The notes under the pieces are model-generated. The model searched no databases. It was not told the origin of the DNA and worked only from the letters and a program-made list of their open reading frames with translations. 64,000 nt of DNA from Sulfuricella sp. GTDB lineage: Bacteria > Pseudomonadota > Gammaproteobacteria > Burkholderiales > Sulfuricellaceae. The translations under genes and the position numbers were made by a program. Within the stretch, counting starts at the first letter, position 1. Every line of letters starts with the position of its first letter. Shown here in pieces: positions 20,929 to 28,399 of the stretch. The stretch lies in contig JBAZID010000008.1 in assembly GCA_041651995.1 (NCBI GenBank), positions 1-64,000 of the forward strand. The letters are read 5' to 3'.

Positions 20929-22830
20929 ATGGCTGCACCCAATTCGCTGATTCAAGCCACGGCCGACCACCTCCGCCGCCACGCCCCATTCGACCGGATG
21001 GAGCGATCCGACCTGGAGTGGCTATCCACCCGTCTCGAAATCGGCTACTACGCCCAGGGCGAAGTCGTCCTCTCACCCGACCAGGGCGAAGCCCCCACCT
21101 TCTACATCATCAAACAAGGCGTGGTCCAAGGCGAACAAGGCGTCGTCCAGGCCCAGGACGACAGCGCCTGGCTCGAACTGCACGAAGGCGAATGCTTCCC
21201 GCTCGGTGCCCTGCTCTCCAAACGGCCCGTCACCAGCACCTACCGCGCCCGGGACGACCTCTTCTGCTACCAGCTCAGCGCGGCCGACTTCCACCAGCTC
21301 ACCCGCCAAAGCGCCGCCTTCCACGACTTCTGCACCCGACGCATCGCCAACCTGCTCGAACAATCCAAACACATCATCCAGGCCCAATACGCCCAGACCA
21401 GCAGCACCCAGCAATCCATGAACAGCCCGCTGTCCGCCATCATCCGGCGCCAACCCGTCACCTGCACCCCCGCCACCCCCATCCGGGCAGTCCTGCAAAC
21501 CCTGCACGACCAAGGCATCGGCGCCATGATCGCCGTAGACAACGGCACCCCGGCCGGCATCCTCACCCTGCACGACGTCCTCAACCGCATCGCCCTCCCC
21601 GGCATCGACCTCGACCAACCCATCCTCGGCATCATGAGCACCCAGCTCACCACCCTCCCGCCCCAGGCCCTCGCCTACGAAGCCGCCCTCGCCATGGCCC
21701 GGCACGGCATCCGGCACGTCCTCGTCACCGAACAGAACCAACTCATCGGCATCATCTCGGAAAAAGACCTCTTCACCCTGCAACGGGTCGGCCTGAGACA
21801 AATCAGCAGCGCCATCCGCAACAGCCAGAACCACGACCAGCTCAAACAAAGCGCCCGGGACATCCGCCAGCTCGCCCACAACATGCTCGCCCAGGGCGTA
21901 GCCGCCGAACAGCTCACCCAATTCATCTCCACCCTCAACGATCTCCTCACCCAGCGGCTCATCGAACTCGAATGCCAGGCGCAAGGCCTCGAACAGAGCG
22001 AACTATGCGAACTCGGCGTCTGCTGGCTCGCCCTGGGCAGCGAAGGGCGCTACGAACAGACCCTCAACACCGACCAGGACAACGGCATCATCTTCACGGT
22101 ACCGGAGGGCAAGACGGCGGACGAAATCCGAAACACGCTATTGCCGCTGGCGGCACGCATCAACGTCGCGCTGGACGCCTGCGGCTTCCCCCTGTGCCAG
22201 GGCGGGATCATGGCCTCCAATCCGAAGTGGTGTCTGAGTCTGGAGGAGTGGAAGGGGACCTTCTCGGAGTGGATCGAGCACGGTGACCCGGATGCCCTGC
22301 TGAACAGCACGATCTTCTTCGATTTCCGCCCCTTGTGGGGCAACACAGCGCTGGCCGAAGCCCTGCGCGCCTGGCTGATGCCGCATGCCGCAGCCAACCC
22401 CCGTTTCCTCCACCAGATGGCGGCCAATGCCTTGCGCAACCGTCCGCCGCTGGGGATAGTGCGCGACTTCGTGGTGGACGGCGGCACGCTGGACCTGAAG
22501 CTCAACGGCGTCTCGCCCTTCGTCGACGCCGCGCGCATCTTCAGCCTGGCGGCCGGTGCTGCTGCGACCAATACGGCGCAGCGGCTCCGGCTTGCCGCGC
22601 CTGCATTGAAGATTCCTGCCGCCGAAGTGGAGGGCTGGATCGTTGCGCTGCATTTCATCCAGTTGCTGCGCCTGCGCCGTCAGCACGAGTTCTCCGGCAC
22701 GGCAGAGGAGGGGGCGGGCAACCGCATCAACCCGGACCAGCTCAACGATCTCGACCGGCGCATCCTGAAAGAAGCTTTCCGCCAGGCGCGCAAGCTGCAG
22801 GCGAGACTGGCGATGGACTATCATCTGTGA
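20929..22830 (+). CDS. cNMP-binding/CBS/DUF294 nucleotidyltransferase-like protein (copy 2, complete)
   Basis: A 633-residue soluble signalling protein. Order: cyclic-nucleotide-binding-like domain (about 12-135), CBS pair (about 168-290), DUF294 nucleotidyltransferase-like domain (about 330-490; GSEGR near 370, TDQDNG near 380) and DUF294 C-terminal domain (about 500-630). The start ATG has GGAG upstream. It follows an antiporter by 13 nt and precedes an exonuclease, a DUF4212 subunit and a VC_2705-type symporter, the usual neighbourhood of this family. It likely links nucleotide signals to transporter or acetate metabolism, but the reaction is not established. Its first two-thirds have a C-rich, GAA-preferring composition unlike the last third. 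Confidence 0.9.
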   Translation: MAAPNSLIQATADHLRRHAPFDRMERSDLEWLSTRLEIGYYAQGEVVLSPDQGEAPTFYIIKQGVVQGEQGVVQAQDDSAWLELHEGECFPLGALLSKRPVTSTYRARDDLFCYQLSAADFHQLTRQSAAFHDFCTRRIANLLEQSKHIIQAQYAQTSSTQQSMNSPLSAIIRRQPVTCTPATPIRAVLQTLHDQGIGAMIAVDNGTPAGILTLHDVLNRIALPGIDLDQPILGIMSTQLTTLPPQALAYEAALAMARHGIRHVLVTEQNQLIGIISEKDLFTLQRVGLRQISSAIRNSQNHDQLKQSARDIRQLAHNMLAQGVAAEQLTQFISTLNDLLTQRLIELECQAQGLEQSELCELGVCWLALGSEGRYEQTLNTDQDNGIIFTVPEGKTADEIRNTLLPLAARINVALDACGFPLCQGGIMASNPKWCLSLEEWKGTFSEWIEHGDPDALLNSTIFFDFRPLWGNTALAEALRAWLMPHAAANPRFLHQMAANALRNRPPLGIVRDFVVDGGTLDLKLNGVSPFVDAARIFSLAAGAAATNTAQRLRLAAPALKIPAAEVEGWIVALHFIQLLRLRRQHEFSGTAEEGAGNRINPDQLNDLDRRILKEAFRQARKLQARLAMDYHL

Positions 22831-22844
22831 AGCGGAAAAACACG

Positions 22845-22983
22845 ATTAACCACGGAGAACACGGAGGGCACGGAGAAAGGCGGCATGTGTTTTTTTATGG
22901 CTCCACCCCAAGAGGGAATGCAAAACATTACGCAAGCCATAGCGATGGTTTTTACTCCGTGTTCTCCGTGCCCTCCGTGGTTA
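22845..22983. repeat. Palindromic CACGGAG element, copy 1
   Basis: A 139-nt intergenic element bounded by inverted arms: TTAACCACGGAGAACACGGA... at the left and ...CTCCGTGGTTA at the right. Each arm is made of about three CACGGAGNN units of 9 nt. It lies between the DUF294 gene stop and the exonuclease ATG at 23001. A related element is at 50271-50390. The core between the arms differs in the two copies. It resembles a small non-coding palindromic repeat or MITE-like unit. Confidence 0.75.
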
Positions 22984-23000
22984 CCGAAGTAAGGTTTTAG

Positions 23001-23705
23001 ATGAACTGGCTGAGCGGAATTTTTGGTGGCAAACCCCAGCTGACTCCCGATCAGGCATCCCGCCTGGCGGCCTGGCGGGCCCTGCCGGAAAAGCTGGCGG
23101 CGGCGGAACTGGACAGCGCGCGCCTGGTGGTGGTGGACGTGGAAACCAGCGGGCTTATCCTGAGCCGGGACTGGCTGATCGCCATCGGCGCGGTGGCGGT
23201 GCAGGGCGGCCGGATAGCGGTCGGCGACAGTTTCGAGGTGGTGTTGCAGCAGGAAGCGGCCAGCCACAAGGAAAATATCCTGATCCACGGCATTGGCGGC
23301 AGCGCCCAGACCGGCGGCATGCCGCCGCGGGAGGCCCTGCTGGCTTTCCTGGAATTTCTTGGCAAGGACCCGCTGGTGGCCTTTCACGTGACTTTCGACG
23401 AAACCATGATCAAGCGTGCCATGAAGCGGTTTCTCGGACTCGACTTCAAACTTCCCTGGCTCGACCTTGCCTATGCCATGCCGGGGCTCAATCCGCCCTT
23501 GGCCAAAAAGTATCGCGCGCTTGACCACTGGCTGAACCATTTTCATATCCACAACTATGCGCGCCACAATGCCATGGCCGATGCGCTATGCACCGCGCAG
23601 CTGTTGCTGATCGCCATGGAGCAGGCGCGCCGGCAGCGCATTACCCATTATCGCGGCATGATGGATCTGGAGAAGGCCCAGCGCTGGGTGAGCTGGGAAG
23701 GCTGA
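23001..23705 (+). CDS. DnaQ-like 3'-5' exonuclease (DEDDh)
   Basis: A 234-residue exonuclease. Exo I is VVDVETSG, Exo II lies in AFHVTFDE and Exo III is HNAMADA, giving the DEDDh set of acidic residues plus His. It is related to DNA polymerase III epsilon and to exonucleases commonly encoded beside DUF294 and DUF4212 genes. The palindromic repeat ends 17 nt before the ATG; AAGG gives a weak ribosome-binding site. A direct link to transport is not evident; the recurrent neighbourhood suggests it acts with the DUF294 signalling protein, perhaps on nucleotides. Confidence 0.87.
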   Translation: MNWLSGIFGGKPQLTPDQASRLAAWRALPEKLAAAELDSARLVVVDVETSGLILSRDWLIAIGAVAVQGGRIAVGDSFEVVLQQEAASHKENILIHGIGGSAQTGGMPPREALLAFLEFLGKDPLVAFHVTFDETMIKRAMKRFLGLDFKLPWLDLAYAMPGLNPPLAKKYRALDHWLNHFHIHNYARHNAMADALCTAQLLLIAMEQARRQRITHYRGMMDLEKAQRWVSWEG

Positions 23706-23725
23706 GTGCGCAAGGTTACAAAATC

Positions 23726-23755
23726 TTTACCAATGCGAGCATTCGGTCCTATACT
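23726..23755 (+). promoter_or_regulatory. Candidate sigma-70 promoter for DUF4212-symporter genes
   Basis: TTTACC (23726-23731) and TATACT (23750-23755) are separated by 18 nt, about 100 nt before the DUF4212 start. The spacing and hexamers fit sigma-70, with a matching -10 of 5/6. No experiment supports it. Confidence 0.45.
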
Positions 23756-23855
23756 CGATCCGGCAAGTCCGATGTAAACAGGTAGCAAGGCAGTCCGGGG
23801 GATTCAATAAAACCAATAGCGCCCCAGTCCTAAATTAAAACAATAGGAGGCTTTC

Positions 23856-24119
23856 ATGGAGTTGACCGAAAAACACAAGGAGTATTGGCAAAGAAACCTG
23901 CGTGTGACGGCGATACTGCTGTCGATCTGGTTTGTCGTGACCTTCGTCTTCAGCTATTACGCCCGGGAGATGAACGAAATCTCCTTTCTGGGCTTTCCGC
24001 TGGGGTTCTACTTTGGGGCACAGGGGTCATTGATCATTTACGTCCTGATCATCTGGTTTTACGCCCGCTACATGAACAAGCTCGACACCGAATACGGCGT
24101 CCATGAAGGGGAGGAGTGA
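23856..24119 (+). CDS. DUF4212 small subunit of sodium/solute symporter
   Basis: An 87-residue protein with two membrane segments (about 16-36 and 50-72). The opening KHKEYWQRNLR and the FPLGFYFGAQGS and YARYMNKLD motifs are typical of DUF4212, the small subunit of VC_2705-type symporters. GGAGG lies before the ATG. Its stop overlaps the ribosome-binding region of the symporter gene, which starts at 24122, showing translational coupling. It is the counterpart of the DUF485 protein at 3358-3678 but a different family. Confidence 0.92.
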   Translation: MELTEKHKEYWQRNLRVTAILLSIWFVVTFVFSYYAREMNEISFLGFPLGFYFGAQGSLIIYVLIIWFYARYMNKLDTEYGVHEGEE

Positions 24120-24121
24120 TC

Positions 24122-26278
24122 ATGGCGACCCAAAGCCAATCCGCATTCAACGCGCAGCTGAAGAAGTTCTACGGTTTCTACACCGGCGGCTTCATCGGTT
24201 TTGTCGTCATCCTGGCCATCCTTGAACAGATGGGCGTGCCCAACAAGTATCTCGGTTACATCTTCCTGGTTGCCACCATCGGCCTCTATGCCGGCATCGG
24301 CATCATGTCCCGCACCGCCGACGTGTCCGAATATTACGTCGCGGGCCGCCGCGTACCGGCCTTTTTCAATGGCATGGCGACCGGCGCGGACTGGATGTCG
24401 GCGGCCAGCTTCATCGGTATGGCCGGCACCCTGTATGCCTCCGGCTACGACGGCCTGGCCTTCGTCATGGGCTGGACCGGCGGCTACTGCCTGGTGGCCC
24501 TGTTCCTCGCGCCCTACCTGCGAAAATTTGGCCAGTTCACCATTCCGGACTTTCTCGGCGCGCGCTACGGCGGCAACATTCCGCGCACCATCGGCGTGAT
24601 CGCCGCGATTATCTGCTCCTTCACCTACGTGATCGCGCAGATCTACGGCGTGGGGCTGATCACCAGCCGCTTCACCGGGCTGGAGTTCCAGATCGGGGTG
24701 TTTGTCGGCCTCGCCGGCATCCTGGTGTGCTCCTTCCTCGGCGGCATGCGCGCGGTGACCTGGACCCAGGTGGCGCAGTACATCATCCTCATCGTCGCCT
24801 ACATGATCCCGGTGGTGTGGCTGTCGGTGCAGCATACCGGCAACCCGATCCCGCAGATCGCCTACGGCCAGGCGCTGCAGAAGGTGACGGAGAAGGAAAA
24901 GGAGCTGAACGACCCCAACACCGTGCTGGGCAAGGCCGAGGCCGAAGTCCGCGCCATTTACAAGCAGAAGCAGGAAGATGCGGAAGGCAAGCTGAAATCA
25001 CTGGAAGCCGGTGGCGCAGCTTACCTGGCGGAAGAGAAAGCCAGGGTCGAAATGAAACTGGCCGGCCTCAAGTCCGATCCGGCGCCTGATGCCAAGGCAA
25101 TCGAGGCAGCGGAAAAAGCCGTCAAGGATTTCCCTGCCGACCCGGTCAAGGCCAAGGAAGCATGGAAGAAAGCGGCGGATGGCGCCAAGGCCAAGGCGGC
25201 TCCGGTCAAGGCCCATGCCGAGCCGTTCGCGGGCAAGGGTGCCGAGGCGAAGCTGCGTAAGAGCAACCCCGAAGCCACGCCGGAAGAAATCGCCAAGGCC
25301 CGGGCCGAGGATGACGCGGAGAGCAACAAGAAGCGCAAGAACTTCCTCGCCCTGGTGTTGTGCCTGATGGTAGGCACCGCCGCGTTGCCGCACATCCTGA
25401 TGCGCTACTACACCACGCCAAGCGTGAAGGAAGCGCGCCAGTCGGTGTTCTGGTCGCTGTTCTTCATCTTCCTGCTGTACTTCACCGCACCGGCCCTGGC
25501 GGTGCTGGCGAAATTCGACATTTACCACCTGCTGGTCGGTTCGAAATTCTCTGAACTGCCGGGCTGGGTCAGTGCCTGGGCGGCGGTGGACAAAACCCTG
25601 ATGAGCATTACCGACCTCAACAAGGACGGCCTGGTGCAACTGGCGGAAATCACTATCGGCAACGACCTGATCGTGCTGGCCACCCCGGAAATCGCTGGCC
25701 TGCCCTATGTGATCACGGGCCTGGTGGCGGCGGGCGGTCTGGCGGCGGCGCTTTCCACGGCCGACGGTCTGCTGCTGACCATTGCCAACGCCCTGTCGCA
25801 TGATGTCTATTACAAGATGATCGACCCGCATGCGCCGACCACTCGCCGTCTGGCGGTGTCCAAGGGCCTGTTGCTGGTGGTGGCGATCTGCGCGGCCTGG
25901 GTGACTTCGCTCAAACCGGGCGACATCCTGTTCCTGGTCGGCGCGGCATTCTCGCTGGCGGCATCCGGCTTCTTCCCGGCGCTGGTGCTGGGTGTGTTCT
26001 GGAAGCGCGCCAACCAGCTGGGGGCGATTATCGGCATGCTGGGTGGCCTGGGGGTGTGCATGTACTACATGTACATGACTTACCCATTCTTTGGCGTGAA
26101 TGCTGCCAAGTGGTGGGACATCGACCCGATCGCCGCCGGGGTATTCGGCATCCCGCTCGGCATCATCGGCGTGATCGTGGGCAGCCTGATCAGCCCGGCG
26201 CCAAGCAAGGAAGTGCAGGAACTGGTGGATCACGTGCGCTACCCCAACCTGGAAGGGCATGCTGCCAAGGCAGCGTGA
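24122..26278 (+). CDS. VC_2705-type sodium/solute symporter
   Basis: A 718-residue SSS-family symporter. Conserved parts: SEYYVAGRRVPAFFNGMA, GADWMSAASFIGMAG, AALPHILMRYYTTPSVKEAR and a late ALSTADGLLLTIANALSHD segment. A charged, helix-rich insert covers about residues 241-405. Similar inserts occur in this subfamily, so it is not a new fusion. The start ATG at 24122 follows GGAGGAG. Together with the DUF4212 subunit it probably takes up short carboxylates with Na+; the substrate is uncertain. It closes the locus-2 transcription unit, ending at the terminator at 26295-26330. Confidence 0.9.
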   Translation: MATQSQSAFNAQLKKFYGFYTGGFIGFVVILAILEQMGVPNKYLGYIFLVATIGLYAGIGIMSRTADVSEYYVAGRRVPAFFNGMATGADWMSAASFIGMAGTLYASGYDGLAFVMGWTGGYCLVALFLAPYLRKFGQFTIPDFLGARYGGNIPRTIGVIAAIICSFTYVIAQIYGVGLITSRFTGLEFQIGVFVGLAGILVCSFLGGMRAVTWTQVAQYIILIVAYMIPVVWLSVQHTGNPIPQIAYGQALQKVTEKEKELNDPNTVLGKAEAEVRAIYKQKQEDAEGKLKSLEAGGAAYLAEEKARVEMKLAGLKSDPAPDAKAIEAAEKAVKDFPADPVKAKEAWKKAADGAKAKAAPVKAHAEPFAGKGAEAKLRKSNPEATPEEIAKARAEDDAESNKKRKNFLALVLCLMVGTAALPHILMRYYTTPSVKEARQSVFWSLFFIFLLYFTAPALAVLAKFDIYHLLVGSKFSELPGWVSAWAAVDKTLMSITDLNKDGLVQLAEITIGNDLIVLATPEIAGLPYVITGLVAAGGLAAALSTADGLLLTIANALSHDVYYKMIDPHAPTTRRLAVSKGLLLVVAICAAWVTSLKPGDILFLVGAAFSLAASGFFPALVLGVFWKRANQLGAIIGMLGGLGVCMYYMYMTYPFFGVNAAKWWDIDPIAAGVFGIPLGIIGVIVGSLISPAPSKEVQELVDHVRYPNLEGHAAKAA

Positions 26279-26294
26279 GTTTCCCTTTCACGGT

Positions 26295-26330
26295 AATGAA
26301 CAAGGCCCGCGCAAGCGGGCCTTGTTCATT
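26295..26330. terminator. Bidirectional terminator between convergent symporter and TPR genes
   Basis: A perfect 16-bp inverted repeat, AATGAACAAGGCCCGC and its complement, with a GCAA loop. It lies between the symporter stop (26278) and the TPR gene stop (26346), which converge. The A/T flanks can serve both strands. Confidence 0.88.
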
Positions 26331-26345
26331 TGGGCGGGAGATAAG

Positions 26346-26936
26346 CTAAACGGCCAAATCCTGCACCAGGTGCGCGAGGTCAGCCCGCTCCGCTTCCTGG
26401 ATCAGGCGCCGCGTCATGACGGGGTCGAAGCGCAGCAGGTGGTGCACGACTTCCTTTACCTTGCCGGGCTGGCGGCAGTGGTGATAGGCCATGCCGAGCG
26501 CGTACCAGGCGTGGCCGTTCATGGGCTGTAGTTCCGCCGCGCGGGCGAGCGCGGTGGCGGCTTCCTCGTGCTGGCCAAGGGTGGCATGCGCCATGCCCAT
26601 GCCATACCAGGCCCGGTCGAGCGTGGGCTTGAGGCGCGCGGCTTCGCGGAATGCCTCGATGGCAGCAGGCTTGTCATGGGCCTGATCGCGGATGAAACCG
26701 AGGTTGAACCAGCTCTCGGCATCGCCAGGCTTGAGGCGCAGCACGTGCAGGTAATAGCCGGCCGCCTGCTCGTGTTCATGCCGTGCCGCATGGAGGTAAG
26801 CCAGGCATTTTGCGGCCTGGGCGAAATCCGGATCGGCGCGCAAGGCCTCACGGTATGCTTCAATGGCGGGCTGCGGACGCTTCAGGATTTCAAACAGGAG
26901 TCCGCGCAGATAATGGCGCCACGGGTCAAATTTCAT
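26346..26936 (-). CDS. Tetratricopeptide-repeat protein
   Basis: A 196-residue protein with four to five TPR units from about residue 20 to 155 (for example AWYGMGMAHATLGQHEEA and AWYALGMAYHHCRQP). TPR domains mediate protein-protein contacts. No signal peptide or membrane segment is seen. The start at 26936 (MKFDPW) has GAGGAG upstream; an in-frame start nine codons earlier is less likely. The partner is unknown. Confidence 0.85.
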   Translation of the reverse strand: MKFDPWRHYLRGLLFEILKRPQPAIEAYREALRADPDFAQAAKCLAYLHAARHEHEQAAGYYLHVLRLKPGDAESWFNLGFIRDQAHDKPAAIEAFREAARLKPTLDRAWYGMGMAHATLGQHEEAATALARAAELQPMNGHAWYALGMAYHHCRQPGKVKEVVHHLLRFDPVMTRRLIQEAERADLAHLVQDLAV

Positions 26937-26995
26937 GCAGGGTGACTCCTCTATCCGATACAATCCGGAACGGTTGGCCAGGGGGAAATTCAGGC

Positions 26996-27298
26996 ATGGT
27001 TCAAATGGATCTGTTTTTGCTGAGCGCGCTGCGGGCGATTGTCGAAGTCGCCGGATTCGCGCTGCTGGGCCAGGGGTTGCTGGCCGTGCTGGCCGGCAAG
27101 GCGCGCCAGCAGAATTTCGTTTACCAGCTGTTTCAGGTGGTGACGCGCCCGGTTATCAGGGTGGTGCGCTTCATCACGCCGCGCTTCATTCTCGACCAGC
27201 ATATGCCCCTGGTAAGCTTTTTCGTGCTGATTTGGCTGTGGGTTGCGCTGGCGTTCGCCAAGCGCTATTTGTGCAACCTGCACGGCCTGAGTTGCTAG
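26996..27298 (+). CDS. Small two-segment membrane protein, YggT-like
   Basis: A 100-residue protein with a hydrophobic segment at about 6-32 and a second at about 70-88, with a basic loop (TRPVIRVVRFITPRF) between. The layout is like one half of a YggT-type protein, but the match is not firm. GGGGGAAATT before the ATG gives a ribosome-binding site. Its last 4 nt overlap the 3' end of the convergent dioxygenase gene. The function is unknown. Confidence 0.65.
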   Translation: MVQMDLFLLSALRAIVEVAGFALLGQGLLAVLAGKARQQNFVYQLFQVVTRPVIRVVRFITPRFILDQHMPLVSFFVLIWLWVALAFAKRYLCNLHGLSC

Positions 27299-28209
27299 GT
27301 GGGGTACGCACTAGCCAGTTCAGTGCCCTTTATGCGGTCGTAGTAGCGGCCGCGGTAAAGCAGGCGGCGGCAGTTTTCGTCGTCGCTGAACGAGGCACGG
27401 TCGTGCAGCACGTTGTTGCAGATCAGGCCCATGCCTGGTTCCAGGCGGCCATGGAAGATGAAGGGCGAATCACTGTTCAATAGCTGGTCGAGGAAAGCGA
27501 CAGCAGCCTCCACCATGGGTGTTTTTTTCCAGTGGATGCTGCGGGTGCGGGCGGTGTAGCGCATGTGCAGGTCGCCGCTGGCAGGATGCAGGGAAAACAC
27601 CGGACCGGTTTCGTCCGCTCGCGCAATGCCGTCTTCATCCATGCGCGCGGGGATGGTCATGGCGTCAGGCTCCATCAGGGCGCGAATATAGTCTGGATTG
27701 GCATCGCGTAGCAGGATGTAGGCGATTTCATGATCCAGCAAGCCGTTTTCACCACCGCTGGCCGCGCTGCCTACGCAATGTAGCTGCAAGCCCCATATCT
27801 GGCGCTCGCGCGGGTTGTAATAGCCGTCTGTATGCCATTTGATGGGGCGATCCGTATAGGGGATGTAATGCTGGTGCTCGCCGCTGGCATGGACCGCGAG
27901 CGAGGTGATGCCGTCATCGTCCGCCAGCATGTTGCGGTCCAGTCGCTCGAGGCCGAACTGATGACCGAGCTGACGCGTGATTTCCTTATCCGCCACGCTT
28001 CCCAGCGGGCTGGCGTAAAGTGCCATGTTGGCCTTGCGGCAGCGTGCCAGTATGGCTTCATGCTCGTCCGGGGTCAGTTGGCGCGGATCGCTGACCTGCA
28101 CCACCAGATCAGCGAGGCTGGCGGGGTAGTTTTCCAGCTTGCGGCTGCGCCAGTTCTGGTAATCAGCATCGTTGTCGAGCGCGAAGGGGTTGAAGCGGAG
28201 TGGATTCAT
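27295..28209 (-). CDS. TauD/TfdA-family Fe(II)/2-oxoglutarate dioxygenase
   Basis: A 304-residue enzyme. The iron triad is His126-X-Asp128 (WHTDGYYN) and His269 (NNVLHDR), with Arg residues following (CRRLLYRGRYYDR) suited to 2-oxoglutarate binding. Conserved N-terminal part resembles the TauD/TfdA-type clavaminate-synthase-like group. The oxidised substrate cannot be inferred; no taurine or sulfonate transport genes are adjacent. GAGG precedes the ATG. The gene is single and convergent with a small membrane protein. Confidence 0.87.
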   Translation of the reverse strand: MNPLRFNPFALDNDADYQNWRSRKLENYPASLADLVVQVSDPRQLTPDEHEAILARCRKANMALYASPLGSVADKEITRQLGHQFGLERLDRNMLADDDGITSLAVHASGEHQHYIPYTDRPIKWHTDGYYNPRERQIWGLQLHCVGSAASGGENGLLDHEIAYILLRDANPDYIRALMEPDAMTIPARMDEDGIARADETGPVFSLHPASGDLHMRYTARTRSIHWKKTPMVEAAVAFLDQLLNSDSPFIFHGRLEPGMGLICNNVLHDRASFSDDENCRRLLYRGRYYDRIKGTELASAYPT

Positions 28210-28399
28210 GGCAACCTCGAATAGCGTGGAACTTGTCTGCCGGGCAGTATACCCGCCTTTATGGAAGCGTTAAAGAAACGCCAGGGGCACGCCGGGCTTG
28301 TGAAATATTCATAAAATTTATGGCATGTACGATAAAATCCGGCACTGGCATGATGGTTGCTATATATAACTGACTGAATAAGCGCTTACTGGAATCAGA

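Noticed and set aside
22845..22983. Tandem CACGGAG units as a CRISPR-like array
   Set aside because: Only about three 9-nt units per arm with no spacers of regular length; the arms are inverted, not direct, repeats.
24844..25335. Charged insert in the VC_2705-type symporter as a new fusion
   Set aside because: Comparable charged inserts are a known feature of this symporter subfamily, so it is not unusual here.
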